Both the position numbers and the translations under genes were made by a program. A DNA stretch of 64,000 nucleotides from a bacterium (GTDB taxonomy: Bacteria > Hinthialibacterota > Hinthialibacteria > Hinthialibacterales > Hinthialibacteraceae), in the NCBI GenBank assembly GCA_016125385.1, contig WGLV01000014.1, positions 1-64,000 on the forward strand. The letters run 5' to 3'. This document shows, piece by piece, positions 54,832 to 63,270 of the stretch. The stretch's first letter is position 1. Each line of letters opens with the position of its first letter. The notes below the pieces were generated by a model. The model ran no database searches. It was not told the DNA's origin and worked only from the letters and a program-made list of their open reading frames with translations.

Positions 54832-55938
54832 ATGACGATTCATCGATGGGTTTGCATTTGTGTTTGTTTTCTCATATCTCCTGTTTCTTCTTTCGCTGCT
54901 CCATTACTCGATCTGACAATTCAACACGCGGGCCAACCAGAATCGGCGAGTTTTCCATTTGATGTAACCGAATCCGCCTCAAATTTGACGCTGTCAGTCA
55001 GTTCGAGTCTACGCTCGGGTACGTGCGAATTCAGATTGATTAATCCGAATGGCGATGAACTGAAGAACTTTTCGTGGGGGAAACTGACTCTGTCGGATCA
55101 CGTTGATATCCGCGGAGTCACGGGCGAATATTCCGCCGTCCTTACACCGCATGATGCGGTTGGCGAGACGAATCTACTGATCGAAGCGGCGGCGGAAAAG
55201 CGCGGGAATTCGCTGTTCGTGTTCGGCGGCGTGTTGATGATCGCCATCGCTTGTGGATACGTTATTGTCTGGCGGATGCGATCGCACGCGGCGTGGCGCT
55301 GGTTCTGGGCGGGCGCGGGGGTGTGGACGCTGGGCGTGGCGTTGAAATTTATCGCCGCGTATTTCGCTTATCAACCGGTGCTGGAATGGAGCAAGGAGAG
55401 GATGCCGCACGCCGCGTATCTCATCTGGGGATGTTTTTACGGCGGCGCCTACACCGGCGTGTTCGAGATCGGCGTTACGTATCTGTTCGCTCTGTGGGCG
55501 CGCGGCATGGCGAAAAATGTGAAGAACGCGATGGCGGTGGGAATTGGCGCGGGCGCGTTTGAAGCGGCTTTGCTCGGGCTTGGCGCGGCGATCGGCGGCG
55601 CGTTGGCATCGGCGTCGGCTTTTCCTGTGGCGGGCGTTCTCTGGCTGGCGGGGCCGTATGAACGGCTGATTACAATTCTCTTTCACACGGCGTCGCGCGT
55701 GTTCGCGCTGCAAGCCATCGCGCAGCGGCGTATCCTATTGTTCTGGTATGGTTTTCTGTTAATGACGCTGGTCGACGGAATCGCGACGTACGCCTATTTG
55801 GCGGATGTTTTAAAAACTCATTCCCCCTGGTGGATCGAACTGGCGCTGACGCCTATCGCGATTTTCAGCGTGTGGATGATCCGGTGGAGTCTGAAAACCT
55901 GGCGGACGGATTCCGGCGTTCGGCAAGGAAGCGTTTGA
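54832..55938 (+). CDS. YhfC-like intramembrane protein with N-terminal extracytoplasmic domain
   Basis: A 368-residue protein with a signal peptide (1-22), a periplasmic beta domain (about 25-120) and seven or eight membrane helices. The second part follows the YhfC pattern: AVGIGAGAFEAALLGLGAA, then PYERLITILFHTASRVFALQ. YhfC proteins are putative membrane metalloproteases with a first-motif histidine; here the expected histidine before the glutamate appears as alanine. The glutamate and the second-motif ERxxxxxFH are kept. The role is unknown. It sits downstream of the phosphonate operon with 64 bp between. Confidence 0.55.
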   Translation: MTIHRWVCICVCFLISPVSSFAAPLLDLTIQHAGQPESASFPFDVTESASNLTLSVSSSLRSGTCEFRLINPNGDELKNFSWGKLTLSDHVDIRGVTGEYSAVLTPHDAVGETNLLIEAAAEKRGNSLFVFGGVLMIAIACGYVIVWRMRSHAAWRWFWAGAGVWTLGVALKFIAAYFAYQPVLEWSKERMPHAAYLIWGCFYGGAYTGVFEIGVTYLFALWARGMAKNVKNAMAVGIGAGAFEAALLGLGAAIGGALASASAFPVAGVLWLAGPYERLITILFHTASRVFALQAIAQRRILLFWYGFLLMTLVDGIATYAYLADVLKTHSPWWIELALTPIAIFSVWMIRWSLKTWRTDSGVRQGSV

Positions 55939-55958
55939 ATGAGAGAAAGCCAGCGCCG

Positions 55959-56585
55959 TTAATCGATCCAGTAGAAAGTTTTGATGTTGACTTGCGCCCG
56001 TTCAGCATTTTCGATCAGAACGCTGGCGACGTTTTCTCCATCGGAATAATACGCGTAGTGGAGACCATCGAATCCCTTTCCGCAAAACAGCGGCGCGCCG
56101 CATTCCCGGGTTAATTCGGAGAGCGTGACGGTCTGGCCCGTGTAAGTGCGGACGAGATCATAGCCACGTATGCAAATCCGTTCATGAGCGAAATTCATTA
56201 TGGCTATTGAACTCATGACAACGAGACAAAACGCAAGCGAACGATACCGCTTCCGGTAGTAGAGCCATACCACCAATTGAGGAAGAAGATACAACACAAT
56301 CAAGGCGGCGAGCAGTACGATTAAACCTGATCCGCCTCGAATACCCGCCAGAGTGGCGCTGGAGCCAGGATTCACCCAGCCCAGCAACCGGGCGCTGAGC
56401 AGATCAATACGGAGCAGCGGAAGCGCGATGCGTCCAAACACCGGATTCAACAGCGCGACGGGCGCAAGAAACATAGAGAAAAAACTGATATAAAACACGC
56501 CCACGTGGGTAAGAACCCGGTTCTGGCTCAGCAAATCCGTCAATGGCGGATTGACTTTTCGCGTTTCGGTCAGCGTGGCGATCAT
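55959..56585 (-). CDS. membrane protein of unknown function
   Basis: A 208-residue protein with three or four membrane helices in its first 150 residues (VGVFYISFFSMFLAPVALL, GGSGLIVLLAALIVLYLLPQ, LAFCLVVMSSIAIMNFA) and a soluble C-terminal tail. No family was recognised. It overlaps the upstream lipoprotein-like gene by 4 bp (ATGA), so the two probably work together in the envelope. It is convergent with the YhfC-like gene. Confidence 0.65.
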   Translation of the reverse strand: MIATLTETRKVNPPLTDLLSQNRVLTHVGVFYISFFSMFLAPVALLNPVFGRIALPLLRIDLLSARLLGWVNPGSSATLAGIRGGSGLIVLLAALIVLYLLPQLVVWLYYRKRYRSLAFCLVVMSSIAIMNFAHERICIRGYDLVRTYTGQTVTLSELTRECGAPLFCGKGFDGLHYAYYSDGENVASVLIENAERAQVNIKTFYWID

Positions 56586-57139
56586 TGCGTTTTTTTCAGC
56601 GTCAGCGGATCGTCAAATGCGTCCCGATCTTTGGCGTGTTGAGTAACAAACACCTGTAGTTCCGCGGTTCTGGCGGTGATGAGAATCATATCGTCTTCGC
56701 TGACGACGTGTGCGAGGCCGTTTTCGTTCGCGAGTTGATCTTTCATCCAGTCCACATTGAATGGAATCAGTTTCAATTCCCCATTCAGTTCGATTTTGAA
56801 TATATGGCGAATGGGGAGCAGGTGCATCTTGGGGAAGTCTCCCTGCAAGGGAAGGTCTTTCACCTTGGTGTTCAGAAAAGGTTCTCCGCCCAGCTCAACC
56901 AGCCCCGCTTCAAGAACCGCGAGAGTTTTGCCATCCTCCATGTATTCCAGATTGTACAGTTTGGAGTCTCCGTTACGGGAAAAACGAAAAACGTGGCTAT
57001 CGTCATCTTGCCAGTCGCCCAACAGCGACGGCTTGAATTGCAGGGTGTCTTCAGTCCAGAGGGGATTCAGGAATGGCACGAAACATCCGTTAAAGGTAAT
57101 ACAGACCAGCATTACGACGGGCAATAGGGTTCGCTTCAT
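56582..57139 (-). CDS. probable lipoprotein of unknown function
   Basis: A 185-residue protein with a signal sequence ending NGC (cysteine 20), a near-lipobox, followed by FVPFLNPLWTEDTLQF and a beta-rich domain beginning LLGDWQDDDSHVF. This opening is a recurring unnamed pattern in Planctomycetota-like genomes as far as I recall. ATG 57139 is preferred (GGAGGA 9 bases before); a longer start at 57262 would hide the signal. It is co-translated with the downstream membrane protein. Confidence 0.6.
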   Translation of the reverse strand: MKRTLLPVVMLVCITFNGCFVPFLNPLWTEDTLQFKPSLLGDWQDDDSHVFRFSRNGDSKLYNLEYMEDGKTLAVLEAGLVELGGEPFLNTKVKDLPLQGDFPKMHLLPIRHIFKIELNGELKLIPFNVDWMKDQLANENGLAHVVSEDDMILITARTAELQVFVTQHAKDRDAFDDPLTLKKTQ

Positions 57140-57365
57140 CTCAGGTGATCCTCCGCAACGCGAAACGGGGCGAAAACGCCCGATAGAGTGAATGACATGG
57201 GGCAGTGTATTACGCAATAAATGATATGGTTGAAATGTATCACACCGCATTGAGCAAGACAAATGAATTCGAGGAATCGTTCACAAAAGCGCCGGGAATG
57301 TGGTAGGCTGACCTGATTACTTCAGCGATGATTAAGCATGATATTTTGATTTCGGGAGAGACGCG

Positions 57366-58805
57366 ATGAAACGACGCGGGTTTATTCATACAATGGGGCT
57401 GGCCGCCGCTTCGGCCGCCTGTCCGGCGATTCTTCGATCCGAGGCGGCAGCGAGGCCGAATATTCTGTTTCTGTTTACCGACGATCAGACGTTCCGCTCG
57501 ATTGGATCGCTGAATAACCCCGCCGTGAAAACGCCGAATATCGATCGCCTGGTGCGTAATGGAGTGACGTTTACTCATGCCTTTAATCAGGGCTCGTGGA
57601 CCGGGGCGGTGTGCATCGCCAGCCGCGCTATGCTCAACACAGGCCGATTTATCTATCACGCCCAGCACGATATCGGAAACGCGGGAAAGGGCGAGGCGCC
57701 TTGCGTCCCGTTGTGGAGTGAGACGCTGGGCCGAGCGGGATACGACACGTTTATGACGGGCAAATGGCATAATGGCGACCTTGCGCTGAAGCAGGGGTTC
57801 AAGCACGTGGGGCCGCATGGCGGCGGCATGCTGCCTTCGACCGAGGTCGGCGGCGAGGCGTATAACCGCCCCGCGCCGGGAAACACGTGGACGCCTTATG
57901 ATCCTAAATGGGAAGGTCATTGGATGGACGACGGAGAAGGCGGCATCGTTCACAGCAGCGTGCGCTGGGCCAATGCGGCCGTCGATTATCTGAAGGGCCG
58001 CGAGGCGGGCGGCGATCCATTTTTCATGTACGTGGCGTTTCACGCGCCGCACGATCCACGCCAGTCGCCGAAGGAGTACATCGATCTGTATCCTCTGGAT
58101 GAGATTCAGATTCCACCGAATTTTTATCCCGAGCATCCCTTTGACCAGGGCGAGCGGTACACGTTGCGTGATGAGAGGCTGGCTCCGTTTCCCCGGACGC
58201 CGGATGAGATCAAGGTTCACATCCAGGAATATTACGCGATCATCTCACACGCCGACGCGCAGATCGGACGCATTCTCGATACGCTGGAGGCGAGCGGCGA
58301 GATGGATAACACGCTGATCGTTTTCTCCGCCGATCACGGGCTGGCGATGGGGCAGCACGGGCTGATGGGTAAGCAGAATCAATACGATCACAGCATCCGC
58401 ATGCCGTTGATCTTCTGCGGGCCGGGGCTGGAGAAAAACAAGCGCATCGATTCACTGGTCTATCTGCACAATACGTATGCGACCACTTGTGAACTCGCGG
58501 GCGTCGAGGTTCCCGAAACGGTCGAGTTTCGAAGCCTCGCTCCGCTATTACGAGGTGAAACCGATCGTGTGTATGACGCGATCTTCGGCTCCTACGTCGA
58601 TTTTCAGCGCATGGTGAGGACGGACCGGTATAAACTGATCCGGTATCCCAAAGTTGGAGAGACGCAGCTGTTCGATCTCGTCGAAGACCCTTGGGAGATG
58701 AATAACCTGGCGGGCGAGAAAGCGTATAGTGGAGTACTCGACCGGCTCAGTTATCGCCTGAGTGAACTGCAGCGGCAGGTGGGTGACGAGCTGGTTCTTA
58801 CGTGA
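57366..58805 (+). CDS. Tat-exported sulfatase
   Basis: Hydrolyses sulfate esters, probably of a polysaccharide or choline-type substrate. It is a 479-residue exported protein with a twin-arginine-like signal (MKRRGFIHTM). The opening NILFLFTDDQ supplies the metal-binding aspartates (D39, D40). The formylglycine motif is CIASR, cysteine 83, in the C-x-A-x-R form. FSADHGLAMGQHGLMGKQN supplies the later active-site residues. A formylglycine-generating enzyme is needed but is not in this window. GGGAGAG is the ribosome site. A terminator follows. Confidence 0.92.
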   Translation: MKRRGFIHTMGLAAASAACPAILRSEAAARPNILFLFTDDQTFRSIGSLNNPAVKTPNIDRLVRNGVTFTHAFNQGSWTGAVCIASRAMLNTGRFIYHAQHDIGNAGKGEAPCVPLWSETLGRAGYDTFMTGKWHNGDLALKQGFKHVGPHGGGMLPSTEVGGEAYNRPAPGNTWTPYDPKWEGHWMDDGEGGIVHSSVRWANAAVDYLKGREAGGDPFFMYVAFHAPHDPRQSPKEYIDLYPLDEIQIPPNFYPEHPFDQGERYTLRDERLAPFPRTPDEIKVHIQEYYAIISHADAQIGRILDTLEASGEMDNTLIVFSADHGLAMGQHGLMGKQNQYDHSIRMPLIFCGPGLEKNKRIDSLVYLHNTYATTCELAGVEVPETVEFRSLAPLLRGETDRVYDAIFGSYVDFQRMVRTDRYKLIRYPKVGETQLFDLVEDPWEMNNLAGEKAYSGVLDRLSYRLSELQRQVGDELVLT

Positions 58806-58848
58806 GGAGATCCTGTCCGTTTGCAGGATTCTAGTGAACCTCAAAGCG

Positions 58849-58886
58849 TCGCCGCCGGGTTTTTCCCGGGCGGCGATTTCTTTTTG
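58849..58886 (+). terminator. rho-independent terminator after the sulfatase gene
   Basis: TCGCCGCCGGG pairs with CCCGGGCGGCGA with one bulged base, and is followed by TTTCTTTTT. A smaller hairpin (58810-58829) precedes it. Confidence 0.82.
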
Positions 58887-58950
58887 TTATGAAATGTGAT
58901 TAAATAGATCGGTTTTATAGAATTCGCTTTACCGTAAAGGAGTGGGGATC

Positions 58951-59994
58951 ATGCAAGAGACGACTTATACGCGCATCTCGAATTCCATCACACGGCGGTC
59001 CGTGTTAAAAGGAGCGGCGGCGGGCGCCGCCGCGCTGGCCATGCCCAATCTGGCGCTGGCGGCGAAGAACCCCTGGAAGGTGCAGGGAAGCGGTAAACAC
59101 AAATATGAAGTGATCGAGGGATGGGGCGTGATCCCCAAGCATATCACGCTGGGCTATACCCACGGGGTGTGCGTCGATTCACAGGGAAGGGTGATCGTTC
59201 ATCACACCGGCAAGGACTCGATCATCTATTTCGATGACAAGGGCAAGTTCATCAAGTCATGGGGCGACGAGTTTGAGGGTGGCGCTCACGGTTTGACGAT
59301 CAATAAAGAGAACGGCGAAGAGTATCTCTACCTCTCCGACACCAAGCGCGATCTGGTGATTAAAGCCGATCTGGACGGAAAGAAAATCTGGACGATCGAG
59401 AAGCCCGAGCAGTCGGGCGTATACGCGGATGGCAAGGAATATACGCCGACCAATGTGGCGATCGCGCCTAACGGCGACGTGTATGTCGCCGATGGATACG
59501 GCTCGAGTTATATCCATCAGTACAACGCCAACGCCGAATACATCCGCACCTGGGGCGGGAAGGGCTCGGAAGACGGCAAGATGAACTGCCCGCACGGCAT
59601 TACCATCGACCTGCGCGGCGACGATCCGCTGGTGCTGGTGGCCGACCGCGCCAACGTGCGTCTTCAGTATTTCACCCTCGACGGCAAGCACGTGAAAAAC
59701 GTGGCTCATGAGTTGCGCCACCCCTGTCATTTCGACCAGCGCGAGGGTGACCTGCTTGTTCCCGATCTGTTCGGGCGCGTGACGATCTTCAACAAGGATA
59801 ATGAACTGGTCGAACACCTGGGCGGCGATCCGGAATGGAATAAACCCGATCAATATCCCAACGTGCCGAAAGAGACGCTGGTCCCCGGCAAGTTCGTCTC
59901 GCCTCACAGCGCCTGCTGGGACGCGGACGGCAACATTTACGTAGTCGAGTGGATCGATTACGGCCGCATCACCAAGTTTCAGCGTGTGGCGTGA
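58951..59994 (+). CDS. Tat-exported NHL-type six-bladed propeller protein
   Basis: A 347-residue secreted protein. A twin-arginine motif (ITRRSVLKG, residues 15-23) and an alanine-rich hydrophobic stretch form the export signal. The rest is NHL/SMP-30-like propeller repeats (GVCVDSQGRVIVHH, AIAPNGDVYVADGYG, GITIDLRGDDPLVLVADRAN, ACWDADGNIYVVEWIDYGRI). Such propellers bind partners or act as lactonase-like enzymes; no active-site residues can be named. AAAGGAG precedes ATG 58951. It starts a probable operon with the PSD1-type and DUF1501 genes. Confidence 0.82.
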   Translation: MQETTYTRISNSITRRSVLKGAAAGAAALAMPNLALAAKNPWKVQGSGKHKYEVIEGWGVIPKHITLGYTHGVCVDSQGRVIVHHTGKDSIIYFDDKGKFIKSWGDEFEGGAHGLTINKENGEEYLYLSDTKRDLVIKADLDGKKIWTIEKPEQSGVYADGKEYTPTNVAIAPNGDVYVADGYGSSYIHQYNANAEYIRTWGGKGSEDGKMNCPHGITIDLRGDDPLVLVADRANVRLQYFTLDGKHVKNVAHELRHPCHFDQREGDLLVPDLFGRVTIFNKDNELVEHLGGDPEWNKPDQYPNVPKETLVPGKFVSPHSACWDADGNIYVVEWIDYGRITKFQRVA

Positions 59995-60020
59995 GTGAAT
60001 CGCGAAAGGCGGCGCGAGCG

Positions 60021-63000
60021 ATGAAGAAGTTCTGCATGCTGAGTGTGGCGGCGTGGTTGGCGCTGGCGTTGTGCGCGTGGAGCGCGGACGAAGCGCTGGT
60101 CGTCCCTCCCGAAGTTCAGGCGGAGCTGGAGCGCTCGCCCGCCGCCGATTTTAACTTCGACGTCAAACCGATTCTCGCGGACCGGTGTTTCAAGTGTCAT
60201 GGCCCCGACATCAATCATCGCATGGTGAATCTTCGTCTCGACACGGCGGAGGGCGCATACGGCCCTCTACTGATCGGGGAGGGATCGGCGGTGGTTCCGG
60301 GGAAACCGCAAGAAAGCGAGATGCTGCGGCGCGTGCTTTCCTACGACAAAGAACGCGTAATGCCTCCCGCCGGATCGGACCTGACGCTTTCCGCGCGTGA
60401 AAAAGCGATTCTATACCGCTGGGTCGAACAGGGCGGCGCATACAAACGGCACTGGGCGTTTATCCCACCTGAGGAAGCGCTGGCTGAGGCGAATACCGCG
60501 CCTGAGGCGTCGCGTTCTATCGACGCGTTTGTCCAGCGGGAACTTCAAGAACACCGGCTTTCATTTTCGCCCGAGGCGGACAAAGAAACGCTGATTCGAC
60601 GGGTTACGTTCGATCTGACCGGGTTGCCGCCGACTCTGGAAGAGATTGACGCGTTTCTGGCCGACGAGTCGCAGGATGCATACGAACACGTCGTCGACAG
60701 GCTGCTGGCGTCGCCGCGCTACGGCGAACGCATGGCGATGAACTGGCTCGATGTGGCGCGCTACGCGGATACCTATGGGTATCAGGCCGACAATTACCGG
60801 CCCATGTGGCGCTGGCGCGATTGGGTGATCGGCGCCTATAACCGCAACATGCCCTACGACCGGTTTGTTGAATGGCAACTGGCGGGAGACCTGGAACCGA
60901 ACGCCAGTCAGGAACAGATTCTCGCCACAGCGTTTAACCGTAACCATCCCCAGAACGCCGAAGGCGGCATCGTCAACGAAGAGTATCAGGTGGAATACGC
61001 GGTCGACCGAGTTGATACCTTCGGGAAAGCCTTTCTCGGCGTGACCGTGCAATGCGCTCGCTGTCACGATCACAAGTACGACCCCATCAAGCAGAAAGAG
61101 TTTTACCAGCTTTCGAGCTTCTTCAACAACTTGGATGAAGCGGGGCAGATTACGTGGAGCCAGAGCGATACGCCTTCGCCGTCGCTGATGTTGCCAAGCG
61201 ATGAGCAGAAATCGAAACTCGCGGGGCTGGACGGCGAGATTCAAACCGTGCAAGCACGACTTGACGCTCTTGATTCACGCAAACGGGATGCGTTCGAGCA
61301 TTGGCTGGCGAGGGCGAAACGCGGTGAAATAGAGATCGAACCTCGATTCCTGCAGGCTCACTACACACTCGACGCGGCGACGAATGAATCCATCGAGAAC
61401 GAAGAAGGAAGCGACACGGGCCGCATTGTTGATCCCGTCACCATGGGGTTGGCGGAAACTTCGCCCAGGCCGGTGGAAGGCGCGCACGGCGGGGGGCTGC
61501 TGATCGACGGCGATCAGATGCTCGATTTTCCTGGCGTGGGACGGTTCAGCAAGGCGCAGCCGTTTTCCGTGGGGATGTGGGTCTGGATTCCGAACGATCT
61601 GCAAAACGGCGTGATTTTTCACTCCAATCGAGGCGGAATCATATACAGCTTTAAAGGCTATCAGGTTTCGATTGAAGACGGATTTTTCGATGTCCGGCTG
61701 GCTCACGTGTTTCCTGGCAACGCCATTCATCTGGTTTCTGAGGAAACGGCGCCGCGTGAAACCTGGACGCACGTAATGCTGACATACGACGGTTCGGCGA
61801 AGGCGGCGGGCGTGCGTTTTTACGTAAACGGCGAGCCGCTCGCGATGAAAACGTTGTGTGACCATCTGATAAAAGACATCGTTTTCGTGAAAGATGGAAT
61901 CGGCACGAATCTTCGGGTCGGCGCGCGCTGGCGGTCGCGCGGTTTCAAGGATGGAAAGATCGACGACGTTATCGTTTATAACCAGGCGTTGACGCCGCTG
62001 GCTGTAAAAGAAGCCATCGGTCAACACGCCGTGCGGACGTTAATCGATCTCGATCGAGTTCAGTGGAGCGAGGCGGAGACGGAGGCGCTGTATGCTTATT
62101 ATCTGTCGAACTTCGATCTCGACGCTATCGCCTTGCGCAACCGGTTGATCGATCTGCGCGCGCAACGCGCCGCGATCGAGGAAGACGTCGATGAAATTAT
62201 GGTGATGAAGGAAGCGTCTGTGCCGAGGCAGGCCTACGTGTTGCAGCGCGGCGTATACAGCGCGCGCGGCGAGGCGGTTGAGCCGGGCGTGATTCAGAGT
62301 GTTTTGCCCTATCCTGACGACTATCCCAAAAACCGGCTTGGACTGGCGCGCTGGTTGACGAAGCCCGATAACCCATTGACCGCGAGGGTGGAGGTCAACC
62401 GTCTGTGGCAGCAGTGCTTTGGCCGGGGCATCGTCAAGACGGCGGAGGATTTCGGCGTTCAGGGCGAATTGCCTACGCATCCCGAGTTGCTCGACTGGCT
62501 CGCGGTGGAATTCATGCGCTCGGGATGGGATGAAAAAGCCATGCTGAAACGTATCGTCACGTCGAGAACCTATCGTCAGACTTCGGTCGCTTCCGCGGAG
62601 GCTTTGGCTAACGATCCAGAAAACCGGTGGCTGGCGCGTGGGCCCCGCCAACGCCTGACGGCGGAAATGCTGCGCGACGCCGCGCTGGCGGCGGGGGGAT
62701 TAATGAACGGCGTCATCGGCGGCCCCAGCGTGAAACCCTATCAACCCGACGGATTATGGTCGTTCGGGATGAATTCGCATTACGAGCAGGATCATGGAGA
62801 CAAACTGTACCGGCGCAGCCTGTACACCTTCTGGAAGCGCACCGTGCCGCATCCAACCATGAATGTGTTCGACGCGCCTGACCGCAGTTATTGCGTAGTG
62901 CGGCGTCAGAAGACGAACACGCCGCTGCAGGCATTGACGCTGATGAACGACCCGCAGTTCGTCGAAGCGGCGCGGGCGCTGGCGGGGCGGATGACGGCGC

Positions 63001-63266
63001 AAGAAAGCGCCATGCCGGACGAGCGGATCGATTTCGCGTTTCGCGCGCTGACTTCTCGCGATCCGGCGCCCAGAGAACTCGACGTGCTGCGCCTGCTGTA
63101 TGAGCGTCAGCGGGATGCGTTCAGCCGGGCGCCTGAGTCGGCGAAGGGCTGGCTGGAGACGGGCGAGTCGCCGCGTCTTGATACGGACGATGACGCCGGT
63201 CTGGCCGCCTGTGCGGTGGTGGCGAGCACGATCGTCAACTCGGATGCGTTTATCGTAAAAAGGTGA
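60021..63266 (+). CDS. PSD1-type protein (c-type heme, DUF1549, LamG-like, DUF1553)
   Basis: A 1081-residue secreted protein with a signal peptide (1-22). A planctomycete-type cytochrome c domain carries CFKCH at 56-60. DUF1549 spans about 145-360, with a second heme-like motif CARCH at 344-348 followed by DHKYDPI. A concanavalin/LamG-like insert lies about 445-680, and DUF1553 follows from about 740 to the end. These proteins are abundant in Planctomycetota and related groups, are paired with DUF1501 proteins and have unknown function. ATG 60021 is chosen over an overlapping start at 59949 because it gives a proper signal peptide. It ends 4 bp before the next gene. Confidence 0.9.
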   Translation: MKKFCMLSVAAWLALALCAWSADEALVVPPEVQAELERSPAADFNFDVKPILADRCFKCHGPDINHRMVNLRLDTAEGAYGPLLIGEGSAVVPGKPQESEMLRRVLSYDKERVMPPAGSDLTLSAREKAILYRWVEQGGAYKRHWAFIPPEEALAEANTAPEASRSIDAFVQRELQEHRLSFSPEADKETLIRRVTFDLTGLPPTLEEIDAFLADESQDAYEHVVDRLLASPRYGERMAMNWLDVARYADTYGYQADNYRPMWRWRDWVIGAYNRNMPYDRFVEWQLAGDLEPNASQEQILATAFNRNHPQNAEGGIVNEEYQVEYAVDRVDTFGKAFLGVTVQCARCHDHKYDPIKQKEFYQLSSFFNNLDEAGQITWSQSDTPSPSLMLPSDEQKSKLAGLDGEIQTVQARLDALDSRKRDAFEHWLARAKRGEIEIEPRFLQAHYTLDAATNESIENEEGSDTGRIVDPVTMGLAETSPRPVEGAHGGGLLIDGDQMLDFPGVGRFSKAQPFSVGMWVWIPNDLQNGVIFHSNRGGIIYSFKGYQVSIEDGFFDVRLAHVFPGNAIHLVSEETAPRETWTHVMLTYDGSAKAAGVRFYVNGEPLAMKTLCDHLIKDIVFVKDGIGTNLRVGARWRSRGFKDGKIDDVIVYNQALTPLAVKEAIGQHAVRTLIDLDRVQWSEAETEALYAYYLSNFDLDAIALRNRLIDLRAQRAAIEEDVDEIMVMKEASVPRQAYVLQRGVYSARGEAVEPGVIQSVLPYPDDYPKNRLGLARWLTKPDNPLTARVEVNRLWQQCFGRGIVKTAEDFGVQGELPTHPELLDWLAVEFMRSGWDEKAMLKRIVTSRTYRQTSVASAEALANDPENRWLARGPRQRLTAEMLRDAALAAGGLMNGVIGGPSVKPYQPDGLWSFGMNSHYEQDHGDKLYRRSLYTFWKRTVPHPTMNVFDAPDRSYCVVRRQKTNTPLQALTLMNDPQFVEAARALAGRMTAQESAMPDERIDFAFRALTSRDPAPRELDVLRLLYERQRDAFSRAPESAKGWLETGESPRLDTDDDAGLAACAVVASTIVNSDAFIVKR

Positions 63267-63270
63267 ACTG

